A stretch of 64,000 nt of DNA from Kaistia adipata DSM 17808 (GTDB taxonomy: Bacteria; Pseudomonadota; Alphaproteobacteria; Rhizobiales; Kaistiaceae), in assembly GCF_000423225.1 (NCBI RefSeq), contig NZ_AUHO01000006.1:1-64000 (forward strand), read 5' to 3'. Shown here in pieces: positions 27,466-36,686 of the stretch (within the stretch, counting starts at the first letter, position 1; every line of letters begins with the position of its first letter). The notes below the pieces were generated by a model. The model did no database searches. It had not been told where the DNA came from and saw only the letters and a program-made list of their open reading frames with translations. The translations under genes and the position numbers were made by a program.

Positions 27466-28551
27466 TCAGTTCTCGAAGCGCTTGCCGACCAGGTCGACTG
27501 TGTCCTTCGTCACGAGCTGGGCGCTCGTGTCGAGATTGGCGGCGGAGACGCCGCGGTCGATCTGGAGGTAGAGCTGCGCGACGGGCCAGAAGCCCTGCAG
27601 GAACGGCTGCTGGCCGAGCGAGCCGGTCAGCGCGCCGGTGCGAATCTGTTCCTGCTGCTTCGGGCCGAGGTCGAAGCCGAAGGCGCAGACCTTGCCGTTC
27701 ATCTTGAGCTGGGCCACCGCGTCGCCGAGCGCCGGGGTGACGAAGCCGTTGGCGGCGAAGGCGCCGACGACGTCGCCGCGCGATTCGATCAGCGACACGA
27801 CCGAGTTGACGATGTCGTCCTTGTTGACGTCGATGCCGATGTTCTCCGGGCCGGCGTCGACCTTGAAGTCGTTCAGGCGGCCGGCGGCGTTCAGCGCCTT
27901 GACGGCGGCTTCGAAGGCGGCGGTGACGCGGCGGTTCACTTCCTCGTTGCCGAGCGTGGTCGTCGACGGGAAGATGATCGAGCCGCCCTTGGCGCCCGAA
28001 TCGAGGATGCACTTGGCGAGCGCCTCGCCGCCGATCGCCGCGGCCGACGACAGCTGGCCGGTGTGGCTGATCTGCGAGCGGTTGGCGATCGCCGGGTCGA
28101 ACGAGTTGGTGGTCGCGACCGGGATGCCGTTGGCGAAGGCCTTCTTGACGATGTCGTCATAGGCGCCCGACTGCGGCGTCGTCATGATCAGGCCGTCGAT
28201 CGTCGGATCGTTGATGACCTGGTTCAGGATCTCGATTTCGCGCGGGATGTCGTCGACCGGTGCCTCGGAGCCGAGCTTGATCAGGTTGATGCCGAACGCG
28301 TCGGCCGCCACCTGCGCGCCCACATAGGTGGGGTCGAAGAAGCCGTTGCCGGCGGTGTGGGTGACGATGGCGAAGGTCAGCTTGCCGTCCTTGGAATGGA
28401 AATCCTTGGTCGTCGCCGCTTCCTTGGCCGCGTCCTCGAACGAATAACCGCCGACGGCCTTGCCGAGCGAGCCGCCGCCCTGGGCGTAGGCCGCCGTGGC
28501 GATCAGCGAGACGGATGCGCCCAGCGCGAGCGTCTTCAGAATCTTCTTCAT
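27466..28551 (-). CDS. sugar ABC transporter substrate-binding protein
   Basis: This is a 361-residue periplasmic protein of the ribose-binding (Peripla_BP_4) type. A Sec signal peptide MKKILKTLALGASVSLIATAAYA precedes the mature start QGGGSLGK. The core has LTFAIVTHTAGNGFFDPTYVG, then DGLIMTTPQSGAYDDIVKKA and GIPVATTNS, typical of the first lobe and hinge. The start at 28551 (MKKIL) has a strong GGGGAGG ribosome site; five upstream codons are not needed. It heads the operon with the fused permease and the ATPase. The neighbouring uronate genes suggest a sugar acid or related pentose as ligand. Confidence 0.93.
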   Translation of the reverse strand: MKKILKTLALGASVSLIATAAYAQGGGSLGKAVGGYSFEDAAKEAATTKDFHSKDGKLTFAIVTHTAGNGFFDPTYVGAQVAADAFGINLIKLGSEAPVDDIPREIEILNQVINDPTIDGLIMTTPQSGAYDDIVKKAFANGIPVATTNSFDPAIANRSQISHTGQLSSAAAIGGEALAKCILDSGAKGGSIIFPSTTTLGNEEVNRRVTAAFEAAVKALNAAGRLNDFKVDAGPENIGIDVNKDDIVNSVVSLIESRGDVVGAFAANGFVTPALGDAVAQLKMNGKVCAFGFDLGPKQQEQIRTGALTGSLGQQPFLQGFWPVAQLYLQIDRGVSAANLDTSAQLVTKDTVDLVGKRFEN

Positions 28552-28729
28552 AACTATCCTCCCCAATAGCCAACTCGGGGACGTCCAGCGTCTGTCCGAG
28601 ATGGCCGCAGCATAGGCAAGGTCAAGAGGGGCCGCAACGGCGGCATGACGCAGTGCCTCCTAAATTGAGGGCCGCACCTCATCATTTTACATCAAAGTCT
28701 AGTTGTCGCCTTTGGCGTGCTGCAGCGCA

Positions 28730-28783
28730 AAAATACTAAATGCTTAAAAATTCGGAGTATTTTGACTTGCTGCAATGCAGCAT
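28730..28783 (-). promoter_or_regulatory. two palindromic operator candidates upstream of the sugar ABC operon
   Basis: Within the 310-bp gap before the binding-protein gene there is an AT-rich stretch with two palindromes. AAAATACT (28730-28737) and AGTATTTT (28756-28763) are inverted arms 18 bp apart. A perfect 15-bp palindrome, TGCTGCAATGCAGCA, lies at 28769-28783. The latter is like TGC-N-GCA sites bound by several alphaproteobacterial regulators. The rest of the gap (28552-28720) shows no gene. The promoter of the operon probably overlaps these sites, but I cannot place -10 and -35 with confidence. Confidence 0.5.
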
Positions 28784-28861
28784 GGTCTGTTGTGGGTCGT
28801 GTGCGATTTTGGATGCAACCCGGAGTAACGCTCCGGGCAGCTTCCTGCCGGCAGGCGCCGA

Positions 28862-29665
28862 CTAGGGCAGGGCGTCGGGATCGCCGTCGAACTCGTGACT
28901 GGCGAAGACGCCGCCCTGGGTCCGCTCGGTGAGGCGGTCCTCGGTCTTCTTGCCGGCGAGCGTGGCGGAGAAGCGATCGGCGCTGTCGGCGGGACGGTAG
29001 CCGAGCCGCGCGGCGTTGGAGTTGTCCCACCAGCTCGCCGAATTGTCGGAGACGCCATAGACGATCTCGAAGACATAGTCGGCCTCGAGGCCGACATCGA
29101 TCATCCGGACGAGGTCGGCGAACGACATCCAGGTCGAAAGCTGGCGGGCATCGGCCGGCTCCGCGAAGGAGGAGCCGATGCGGATGCAGAGCGCCTTGAT
29201 GCCGTGCTTGTAGGCGTGCAGGGCGGCGAGGTCCTCGCCGAACGCCTTGGACAGCCCGTAGCGGCTGTCGGGCGCGGCCGGGGCGCGGTGGTCGATCCGG
29301 GTGTCGCGGCGATAGAGGCCGATCACATGGTTGGAGCTGGCGAAGACGATGCGTTTCACCCCGGCCTGCCGGGCCGCCTCCCAGAGATTGACGGCGCCGA
29401 CGATGTTGGCCGACAGGATCGTGTCCCAGTCGTCCTCGTTCGATCGGCCGCCGAAATGCAGGATGGCGTCGACGCCGCGACAGAGTTCCGTCACGGCGGC
29501 GGCGTCGGACAGGTCGCAGCGCACCACCTCCTCGCCGGGGCCGGCGGGGGCCATCTCGGCCAAGTCGGAAAGGCGGAGGATGGGAAACCGCCCGGCGAGC
29601 CGCTGGCGCAGCTCGCGGCCGAGATGGCCGGCGGCGCCCGTCAGCAGGGCGCGATTGAGCGACAT
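28862..29665 (-). CDS. udh: NAD-dependent uronate dehydrogenase-like epimerase/dehydratase
   Basis: A 267-residue extended-SDR protein close in pattern to bacterial uronate dehydrogenase, which oxidises glucuronate or galacturonate to the aldarolactone with NAD. The NAD motif is LLTGAAGHLG, the NAD contact LHFGGRS, the catalytic Ser sits in FASSNHVIG, and the YxxxK is YGLSK. SASWWDNSNAARLGYRP near the end is a strong Udh-like block (W-W-D-N-S). The ATG at 29665 fits the family N-terminus. It is followed 196 bp downstream by operators and the sugar ABC operon, and preceded by the DapA-like gene 29 bp upstream. Substrate is inferred from family. Confidence 0.85.
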   Translation of the reverse strand: MSLNRALLTGAAGHLGRELRQRLAGRFPILRLSDLAEMAPAGPGEEVVRCDLSDAAAVTELCRGVDAILHFGGRSNEDDWDTILSANIVGAVNLWEAARQAGVKRIVFASSNHVIGLYRRDTRIDHRAPAAPDSRYGLSKAFGEDLAALHAYKHGIKALCIRIGSSFAEPADARQLSTWMSFADLVRMIDVGLEADYVFEIVYGVSDNSASWWDNSNAARLGYRPADSADRFSATLAGKKTEDRLTERTQGGVFASHEFDGDPDALP

Positions 29666-29694
29666 GGCGTGGCCCTCCACGTTGGCTCGTCGGT

Positions 29695-30642
29695 TCAGCC
29701 TACGTTGGCCGGCTTGCCATGCTCAAGGCTCCGGGCGCGCAGCGCGGTGGCGGCGGCGCGGATAGAGGCGAGAACCGCCGGATCGTCGAGATTGCTGAGG
29801 AACTCGGCCATCGGCCCCGTCTCAGCGATGCCGGCCTCGGCGACTGCGGCATGCAGGACGCGGATCGGCGAATGGCGGTCGCGCAGGTCCTCGAGCGGGA
29901 TGAACTGCTCCCGGAGCGTCGCGGCCTGGGCCGTATCGCCGCGCTTCAGCGCCTTCAGGATCGCCATCGAAAGATGCGGCGCGATGCAGACCGAGCCGGA
30001 GGTGAAGGCGTTGAGGCCGAAGCGCGTGACATGGTCGATCACCGGGCGTTCGCCGATGCCGCTGATGATGCGCTCGCCCGATCCGGTCGCGTTGAGCAGG
30101 GCGGAGAGCAGCGGGTCCTCGGCCGGATCCTTGCGCACGACGGCATATTTCACCGTGCAGACTGCGCCGTCGGCCATCAGCGCCGCGAGGTCGCGCGCCT
30201 CGATATAACCCTCGTTCTTCACATAGGCGATCAGCGGCTTGCCGTAGCGGTCGGCGAGCTTGCGAAGTCCGGTCGCGACGCCGGCGGGCGTGGCCGGGAA
30301 GGTGAGGGGCAGCAGCATGGCCGTCGGGAAGGCGCGCTCGCGCAGCAGGTCGACCTGGTCGCAGGCTTTGCCGTAGTCGGCGCCGACCGAGGGAACCATC
30401 CAGCCATCGGCGGGCGCGATCCGCTCCAGCAGGTCGAGCAGCGCCCCGAACTCGCGGACCCCCATGTTGTAGAGGTTGGCATTGCCGCCGAACATGTAGG
30501 TCGTGACGCCGCCGGCGCGCAGCCAGTCGACGAGGCGCCGCGTCTCGCCTTCGAGCAGGGCGCCGTCCGCGCCGCGGGGCAGTGGCGGCACGGAAAGGAC
30601 GGAGCGGGCGAGATCGGCGGGGGTGACGGCATCGGATTTCAT
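29695..30642 (-). CDS. dihydrodipicolinate synthase (DapA) family protein
   Basis: The 315-residue TIM-barrel lyase belongs to the DapA/NAL superfamily, which uses a Schiff-base Lys. VTTYMFGGNANLYNMG near residue 50 stands for the usual G-x-x-G-E block, AYVKNEGYI for the Tyr region and VCTVKYAVV for the Lys strand. It is not a typical DapA (no G-T-T-G-E). In this setting it could act like 5-dehydro-4-deoxyglucarate dehydratase or a keto-acid aldolase. The ATG at 30642 has a GGAGG site six bases upstream. It is the first gene of a minus-strand pair with udh, divergent from the SMP-30 gene. Confidence 0.8.
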   Translation of the reverse strand: MKSDAVTPADLARSVLSVPPLPRGADGALLEGETRRLVDWLRAGGVTTYMFGGNANLYNMGVREFGALLDLLERIAPADGWMVPSVGADYGKACDQVDLLRERAFPTAMLLPLTFPATPAGVATGLRKLADRYGKPLIAYVKNEGYIEARDLAALMADGAVCTVKYAVVRKDPAEDPLLSALLNATGSGERIISGIGERPVIDHVTRFGLNAFTSGSVCIAPHLSMAILKALKRGDTAQAATLREQFIPLEDLRDRHSPIRVLHAAVAEAGIAETGPMAEFLSNLDDPAVLASIRAAATALRARSLEHGKPANVG

Positions 30643-30659
30643 CGGGACCTCCATCAACT

Positions 30660-30676
30660 TGTAATCGCATATTACA
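30660..30676. promoter_or_regulatory. palindromic operator candidate before the DapA-like gene
   Basis: TGTAAT (30660-30665) and ATTACA (30671-30676) form a 17-bp palindrome with a 5-bp spacer, 18 bp before the DapA-like ATG and in the 207-bp divergent region shared with the SMP-30 gene. Its position and form suit a dimeric repressor of GntR or LacI type. No regulator gene is adjacent. Confidence 0.5.
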
Positions 30677-30849
30677 TCTTTTCGCTCCACTCGGCCACGA
30701 TAAATGACAACCCGGCCTGTTTCGGGCGACCGATTGCCAGGCGAGCTGACAGCTCTGCCGTGCATCGCAGGCGCGGTGGGGCTCGCTGGCGGTCGACGCG
30801 GCGGGGCGGGCATGCCATGGTTGCGCCCCGCCAATCTCAGGAGTCTTTG

Positions 30850-31734
30850 ATGACGGATCTGGACCTTCGCCCGCTCGTTCCCACCCTGCACAAGCTGGCG
30901 GAGAGCGCCGTCTACGACGACCGCGGCAACCGGCTGCTCTATTGCGACATCCCCGACAAAGCGATTCATGCGGTCAGCCTCTCGACCGGCGAGACGCAGG
31001 TCTGGCGCTTTCCCACCGTCGTCGGTTCGTTCGGCCTGACCGAGACCGGACGCTTCGTCGTCGCGCTGCGCGACAGCGTCGTGCTGTTCGATCCGGAGAC
31101 GGGCGAGAGCCAGACCCTGGCCGAGATCGAGGCCGATATTCCGGAGACCCGCCTGAATGACGGCAAGGTCGGGCCGGACGGCTGCTTCTGGGTCGGCACG
31201 ATGGACGAGCGTCCCGACCGCCAGCCGATCGGCGCGCTCTATCGCGTCGATGCGAAGGGCCATGTCGAGCGCAAGATCGACGGCCTGATGGTGTCGAACG
31301 GACTCGCCTTCGGACCGGACGGCCGCACCATGTTCCATTCCGATTCGCGCGGCCCCTGGATCGACCGCTGGGCGTTCGATCCCGAAACCGGCGCGATCAG
31401 CGACCGCAAGCGCATCGCCGTGCTCGACGACACGATCGGCCGGCCGGATGGCGGCGCCACCGATGTGGAAGGCTGCTACTGGAGTGCCGGCGTTTCCGGT
31501 GCCAAGCTGAACCGCTTCTCGCCCGAGGGCGAACTGCTGGCGAGCTACGACGTGCCAGCGGCGGCGCCGACCATGCCGGCCTTTGGCGGCCCGGACATGA
31601 AGACCCTGTTTCTGACCAGCCTGCGCGACGGCCGCACCGAGGAGCAGCTGGCGCGCTGGCCACTGACCGGCTCCGTCTTCATCGGCCGCTCACCCGTCGC
31701 GGGCTCGCCGGTGGCGCGCTTCCGCGACGTGTAG
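30850..31734 (+). CDS. SMP-30/gluconolactonase family lactonase
   Basis: The 294-residue six-bladed beta-propeller is of the SMP-30/gluconolactonase/LRE family. Metal and active-site positions are visible: SAVYDDRGNRLLYCDI (the usual Glu here is Ser-Ala-V, so the first ligand may differ), RLNDGKVGPDGCFWVGTM (Asn-Asp), VSNGLAFGPDG (Asn) and RPDGGATDVEGCYW (Asp). Members hydrolyse sugar lactones; UxuL-type members act on the aldarolactone made by uronate dehydrogenase. Start at 30850 has AGGAG at a good distance. It is divergent from the DapA-like/udh pair, so the three probably form one regulated pathway. Confidence 0.87.
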   Translation: MTDLDLRPLVPTLHKLAESAVYDDRGNRLLYCDIPDKAIHAVSLSTGETQVWRFPTVVGSFGLTETGRFVVALRDSVVLFDPETGESQTLAEIEADIPETRLNDGKVGPDGCFWVGTMDERPDRQPIGALYRVDAKGHVERKIDGLMVSNGLAFGPDGRTMFHSDSRGPWIDRWAFDPETGAISDRKRIAVLDDTIGRPDGGATDVEGCYWSAGVSGAKLNRFSPEGELLASYDVPAAAPTMPAFGGPDMKTLFLTSLRDGRTEEQLARWPLTGSVFIGRSPVAGSPVARFRDV

Positions 31735-31787
31735 GAAGAGAAGAGGGCGTCATACGGCCAGCGCGGCTCGATGCGTTTCGCTGGCCG

Positions 31788-31889
31788 TCATCCCGGCGAA
31801 GGCCTGGATCCAGGACCTCAGGCTCCGGGCCAGAAGACTGTGCCACCGTTTGCGTGGCCTGTGTTTATGGGCCCCGGCCTTCGCCGGGG
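31788..31889. repeat. GTCATCCCGGCGAAGGCC-type intergenic repeat, inverted pair
   Basis: GTCATCCCGGCGAAGGCC at 31788-31805, followed by TGGATCCAGG, is a common intergenic repeat of alphaproteobacteria. An inverted partner GGCCCCGGCCTTCGCCGGGG lies at 31870-31889. A related diverged copy is at 38313-38336. It fills most of the 242-bp gap between two convergent genes and may act as a transcript end. Confidence 0.7.
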
Positions 31890-31976
31890 CGCCGGACCCA
31901 GGCTGAACGAATGGCTTTCTTGTTCTGTGATGGCCAACTCCGAAGAAGGAGATGGCCCGTCGCGGCGAAAGCGCCT

Positions 31977-32384
31977 CTATCTTTCCTCGGGCGGCAGCGG
32001 GCGCGGCTTCCGGTCGCCATCGATCGAGACGAAGGTGAAGGTCGCCTCGGTCACCTTGTTGACCTCGTCGGTCTGCCGGTTGCGTCGCCAAGTCTCGACG
32101 AACACCCGGATCGACGTGCGCCCGGTAGAGATCACCTTGCCGTAAATCGTCACTTCGTCGCCGACGAAGACCGGGCTCAGGAACGACATGCCGTCGACGG
32201 CGGCCGTGACGGTGCGGCCGCGCGCGCGGCGGGTGGCGATCGTGCTGGCTCCCAGGTCCATCTGCGACATCAGCCATCCGCCGAAGATGTCTCCCGACGG
32301 ATTGGTGTCGTGCGGCATCGCGATCGTGCGGATGACGGGAATGGTCGTCTGGTGCGGAAAATCGGGCGCGCTGGCCGTGGTCAT
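31977..32384 (-). CDS. acyl-CoA thioesterase, hotdog fold (YciA-like)
   Basis: The 135-residue single-hotdog protein carries the acyl-CoA thioesterase signature HDTNPSGDIFGGWLMSQMDLG, in which Asp of the DT pair and the GDIFGGW loop are diagnostic, and a C-terminal RTSIRVFVETW strand. YciA-type enzymes hydrolyse a broad range of acyl-CoAs and work as hexamers. It lies downstream of glnA on the same strand, but a strong terminator separates them, so it likely has its own promoter in 32385-32420. Function by family is secure; preferred substrate unknown. Confidence 0.92.
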   Translation of the reverse strand: MTTASAPDFPHQTTIPVIRTIAMPHDTNPSGDIFGGWLMSQMDLGASTIATRRARGRTVTAAVDGMSFLSPVFVGDEVTIYGKVISTGRTSIRVFVETWRRNRQTDEVNKVTEATFTFVSIDGDRKPRPLPPEER

Positions 32385-32420
32385 GGTGTCTCCTGGCGCA
32401 TGGGGCGCTGATGGGCGCTG

Positions 32421-32451
32421 AAATGAAACGGGGCGCCCGAAGGCGCCCCGT
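32421..32451 (-). terminator. strong rho-independent terminator of glnA
   Basis: ACGGGGCGCC (32428-32437) and GGCGCCCCGT (32442-32451) form a perfect 10-bp stem. Read on the minus strand the loop is TTCG, the very stable UUCG tetraloop, and it is followed by TTTCATTT. It starts 21 bp after the glnA stop. Confidence 0.88.
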
Positions 32452-32471
32452 GGATCCTGTATCCGACCCGG

Positions 32472-33881
32472 TCAGACCGAGTAGTACATGTCGAATTCGA
32501 CCGGATGCGGGGTGTGCTCGAAGCGGATGACTTCTTCCATCTTGAGCTCGATATAGGCCTCGATCATCGACTTCGTGAAGACGCCGCCTTCGAGCAGGTA
32601 GGCGTGGTCCTTCTCGAGCGACACGAGAGCCTCGCGCAGCGACGCGCAGACCGTCGGGATCTTCTTCAGTTCCTTCGGCGGCAGGTCGTAGAGGTTCTTG
32701 TCCATCGCGGCGCCCGGATGGATCTTGTTCTTGATGCCGTCGAGGCCGGCCATCAGCATCGCCGCGAAAGCGAGGTAGGGGTTCGCGCCCGGATCCGGGA
32801 AGCGGACTTCGACGCGCTTCGCCTTGGGCGAGGTCGCGAACGGAATGCGGCAGGACGCCGAACGATTGCGGGCCGAGTAGGCCAGCAGCACCGGAGCCTC
32901 ATAGCCCGGGACCAGACGCTTGTAGGAGTTGGTCAGCGGGTTGGTGAAGGCGTTCAGCGACTTGGCGTGCTTGATGATGCCGCCGATGTAGTACAGGCAG
33001 GTCTCGGAGAGATCGGCATACTCGTTGCCGGCGAAGACCGGCTTGCCTTCCTTCCAGATCGACTGGTGCACATGCATGCCCGAGCCGTTGTCGCCATAGA
33101 CCGGCTTCGGCATGAAGGTGGCGGTCTTGCCGTACGAGTTCGCGACGTTGTGGATCGCGTACTTGTAGATCTGCATGTGGTCGGCCATCGTCACGAGCGT
33201 GCCGAACTTGACGCCGAGCTCATGCTGGGCCGAGGCGACCTCGTGATGGTGCTTCTCGACGACGACGCCCATCGACTGCATGGCCGCCAGCATGTCGGAG
33301 CGCATGTCCTGCAGGCTGTCGATCGGCGGGACGGGGAAGTAGCCGCCCTTGGTCTTGACGCGATGGCCGAGGTTGCCGCTCTCGTAGTCGGTGTCGGAGT
33401 TGGTCGGCAGCTCGATGTCGTCGAGCTTGAAGCCCGTGTTGTACGGGGTGGCCGAGAACTTGACGTCGTCGAAGACGAAGAATTCGGCTTCCGGGCCGAC
33501 GAAGATGGTGTCGCCGATCTTGGTCTGCTTCAGATAGGCCTCGGCCTTCTTGGCGATGCCGCGCGGGTCGCGGTCATAGGCCTCGCCGGTCGACGGCTCG
33601 AGCACGTCGCAGACGATCGACAGCGTCGACTGCGCGAAGAACGGGTCGATCGTCGCGGTCGACGGATCGGGCATCAACAGCATGTCGGACTCGTTGATCG
33701 CCTTCCAGCCGGCGATCGACGAACCGTCGAACATCGTGCCTTCCGCGAAGATTTCCTCGTCCACCATCGAGACGTCGAACGTCACGTGCTGCCACTTGCC
33801 GCGCGGATCCGTGAAGCGGAAATCCACATACTTCACGTCCTGCTCCTTGATGAGCTTCAGGACGTCTTTCGCGGTCGTCAT
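32472..33881 (-). CDS. glnA: glutamine synthetase type I
   Basis: This 469-residue enzyme makes glutamine from glutamate, ammonia and ATP. It has the beta-grasp start with [18 protein letters not shown], the signature FDGSSIAGW, metal-site [13 protein letters not shown] and MHVHQSIW (ATP side), and the adenylylation site NLYDLPP, whose Tyr is residue 398. This Tyr implies GlnE-type control, in which PII signals nitrogen status. glnB lies 113 bp upstream in the same direction, the usual glnBA pair. A strong terminator follows the gene. The dodecameric GSI-beta form is expected. Confidence 0.98.
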   Translation of the reverse strand: MTTAKDVLKLIKEQDVKYVDFRFTDPRGKWQHVTFDVSMVDEEIFAEGTMFDGSSIAGWKAINESDMLLMPDPSTATIDPFFAQSTLSIVCDVLEPSTGEAYDRDPRGIAKKAEAYLKQTKIGDTIFVGPEAEFFVFDDVKFSATPYNTGFKLDDIELPTNSDTDYESGNLGHRVKTKGGYFPVPPIDSLQDMRSDMLAAMQSMGVVVEKHHHEVASAQHELGVKFGTLVTMADHMQIYKYAIHNVANSYGKTATFMPKPVYGDNGSGMHVHQSIWKEGKPVFAGNEYADLSETCLYYIGGIIKHAKSLNAFTNPLTNSYKRLVPGYEAPVLLAYSARNRSASCRIPFATSPKAKRVEVRFPDPGANPYLAFAAMLMAGLDGIKNKIHPGAAMDKNLYDLPPKELKKIPTVCASLREALVSLEKDHAYLLEGGVFTKSMIEAYIELKMEEVIRFEHTPHPVEFDMYYSV

Positions 33882-33994
33882 TCGTGTCTTCCTTCTATGA
33901 GGTAACGGGTGTGCCCGGTCGAGGCTGAGGCAAGCAGTCGGCCAGCGGTGCCGGCCGCGGGGGCCGGCGAGCAGGAGCGCCGGCGGCGGGGAAA

Positions 33995-34453
<459 letters not shown>

Positions 34454-34564
34454 TTATGCGCGGTGCGCTGCGTTGGAGCGGAATTTCCTAGGGATCGCTT
34501 CGCTCGCTGTTCAAATAATAGGCAAATGAACAACAAGCGTGCAATTGCGTTGCGCGGGCCGCGC

Positions 34565-34996
34565 TCAGCGGCCGTGCCGCTCCAGCCATGCATCGGCGCC
34601 GCGCAGGTCGATGCCGATCTCGGCGCCGAACGGGATGACGGCGTTGCGGTCCATGCGGTGATCGAGCACCTCGCCGATCGCATAGAGGGTGAGCGAGCGC
34701 GTGCCGCTGCGGCAATGCGCGAGCGTCGGGCCGTCGACCTTGGCCAGGAAGGCCTGGAGCGCGCGGACGTCGCCTTCGGTGATCGAGGCGCCTGTGACCG
34801 GGATATGGGCATAGGCGAGACCGGCCGCGGCCGCCGCGGCCGCCTCATCCGCCGAGGACGGCTGAGTCGCTTCCTCGCCATCGGGGCGATTGTTGACGAC
34901 GGCCTTGAAGCCGGCGGCCGCGACGCCCGGGAAATCCTCGAGCGCGAGCTGGCCTGCAATGGAAATCTTGTCGTTGATCTTGACGTATGCGGTCAT
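34565..34996 (-). CDS. TIGR01244 family / DUF442 phosphatase-fold protein
   Basis: The 143-residue protein matches the DUF442 (beta-lactamase-hydrolase-like) family, with a tyrosine-phosphatase-like fold. ISIAGQLALEDFPGVAAAGF at the start and VNNRPDGE are typical, and AHCRSGTRS is the Cys-x5-Arg active loop. Some members are fused to sulfur dioxygenases (Blh, ETHE1-like) and act with sulfide stress genes, but none is present here. It is single on the minus strand. The 231-bp gap to glnB holds the glnB promoter and no gene. Confidence 0.88.
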   Translation of the reverse strand: MTAYVKINDKISIAGQLALEDFPGVAAAGFKAVVNNRPDGEEATQPSSADEAAAAAAAGLAYAHIPVTGASITEGDVRALQAFLAKVDGPTLAHCRSGTRSLTLYAIGEVLDHRMDRNAVIPFGAEIGIDLRGADAWLERHGR

Positions 34997-35150
34997 TGAG
35001 CTGTTCCGGTTTGTGGACTGCGGCCGACGAAGCCGATGACATGTCTCGCTTGTCGCAGGTTCGCAAGGCCAATTGAAGACGATTATTGTGGTTGCGGGCC
35101 GCTGCGGGCCCTGGCGGCCCCCGGGGCCCATGATTGCGAGGATGCGCCCG

Positions 35151-36623
35151 ATGCTGGAGCTGTTGACGCCGGCCGAAATGACGGAGGCGGACCGGCTGAC
35201 GATCGCCGCCGGGACGCCCGGCATCGCGCTGATGGAAATCGCGGGGCGCGCGGTCGCCGACGCCGCTGCGGCGCGCTGCACCGGCGCGACCGTGGCGATC
35301 GCTTGCGGGCCTGGCAACAATGGCGGTGACGGCTTCGTCGCGGCGCGTCTGTTGCGCGAGCGCGGTTTCGATGTCCGGCTCGGGCTGCTCGGGCCGCGCG
35401 ATCGCCTCAAGGGCGATGCCGCGCTGGCCGCCGATCGCTGGCGGGGCGACGTCTTGCCGCTGGCGGCGCTCGATTTCTCGGGCGTGGCGGTGGTGGTCGA
35501 TGCGCTGTTCGGCGCGGGTCTCGACCGCGCCGCGACGGGCGAGGCGGCGGAGGCGATCGCGGCGATCAACGCGTGTGGTGCGCATGTCGTCGCCGTCGAC
35601 CTCCCGAGCGGGATCCAGGGCGAGACGGGGCAGGTGATGGGCGTCGCCGTGCGGGCCGATGAGACGGTCACCTTCTTTCGGCCGAAGCCGGGGCATGTGC
35701 TGATGCCGGGCAGGGGGCATGTCGGGCGACTGACGGTCGCCGACATTGGCATTCTTGCCGACGTGCTGGCCGAGATCCGGCCGCGCGCCTCGCTCAATCG
35801 GCCGGCTCTCTGGCGGGGCGCGATGCCGGCGCTGAAGGCCGATGGCCACAAATATGATCGCGGCCATGCCGTGGTCGTCTCGGGCGGCATGACGCAGACC
35901 GGCGCCGCGCGGATGGCGGCGCGCGCGGCGCTCCGGGTCGGGGCCGGGCTGGTGACGCTCGCCTCGCCGCCGGACGCGCTCGCGGTCAATGCCGCGCATC
36001 TGACGGCGATCATGCTGAAGCGGATGGACGGGGCGGCGGGGCTCGCCGCCCTGCTCGAGGACCGGCGCCTGAACAGCGTCGGGCTCGGCCCGGGACTCGG
36101 CTCGGTCGACGTGGCACGCCCGCTGGTCGAGGCGGCACTGGATTCCGACGCCGCCGTGGTGATCGACGCGGACGGGATCTCGGCGTTTCGGTCCGATCCC
36201 GAGGCGCTGTTTACTCGCATCCGCGATCGCGCCGCCCCGGTGGTGCTGACGCCGCATGACGGCGAATTCGCCCGGCTCTTTCCCGATCTCGCGGAACTGC
36301 CGGGCAAACTCGACCGGGCGCGCCAGGCGGCGGCGCGCTCCGGCGCCGTCGTGCTCTTGAAGGGGGCCGACACCACGGTCGCCGATCCCGATGGCCTCGC
36401 CGCGATCGCCGACAACGCGCCGCCCTATCTGGCGACGGCGGGGGCCGGCGACGTGCTGGCGGGGATGATCGTCGGACTGCTGGCGGACCGGATGCCGGCC
36501 TACGAGGCGACGACGGCCGCCGTCTGGCTGCATGGCGAGGCCGGGGCCGTGCTGGGGCGCGGATTGATCGCGGAAGATCTCGCCGACGCGCTTCCCCGTG
36601 TGTTCATGCGGCTTTTCGTTTGA
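35151..36623 (+). CDS. nnr: bifunctional NAD(P)H-hydrate epimerase / ADP-dependent dehydratase
   Basis: The 490-residue repair enzyme restores NAD(P)H from its damaged hydrated forms. The N-terminal YjeF_N epimerase domain (1-215) has LLTPAEMTEAD at the start, GPGNNGGDGFVAARLL and VDALFGAGLDR. The C-terminal ribokinase-like dehydratase domain (225-490) has GHKYDRGHAVVVSGG, LGPGLGS, VVLTPHDGEFARLF and the ATP-site TAGAGDVLAGMI. The start at 35151 is where the family N-terminus (L-L-T-P-A-E-M) begins and has a GCGAGG upstream; ATGs at 35073-35142 are possible but lack support. Location next to glnB/glnA is common in Rhizobiales. Confidence 0.95.
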   Translation: MLELLTPAEMTEADRLTIAAGTPGIALMEIAGRAVADAAAARCTGATVAIACGPGNNGGDGFVAARLLRERGFDVRLGLLGPRDRLKGDAALAADRWRGDVLPLAALDFSGVAVVVDALFGAGLDRAATGEAAEAIAAINACGAHVVAVDLPSGIQGETGQVMGVAVRADETVTFFRPKPGHVLMPGRGHVGRLTVADIGILADVLAEIRPRASLNRPALWRGAMPALKADGHKYDRGHAVVVSGGMTQTGAARMAARAALRVGAGLVTLASPPDALAVNAAHLTAIMLKRMDGAAGLAALLEDRRLNSVGLGPGLGSVDVARPLVEAALDSDAAVVIDADGISAFRSDPEALFTRIRDRAAPVVLTPHDGEFARLFPDLAELPGKLDRARQAAARSGAVVLLKGADTTVADPDGLAAIADNAPPYLATAGAGDVLAGMIVGLLADRMPAYEATTAAVWLHGEAGAVLGRGLIAEDLADALPRVFMRLFV

Positions 36624-36686
36624 CCCTGCGATTGCTGATGCTATAGAGGCCCCACCTTGGCCGGAGCCTAGCCGCGGCCGGTTATT

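Noticed and set aside
24116-27571. Very long open frame of over 1100 codons antisense to the fused permease
   Set aside because: Its translation is full of Asp, Arg, Gly and Gln with no fold-like pattern. High GC removes stop codons on the opposite strand of real genes. The minus-strand frame has clear permease motifs.
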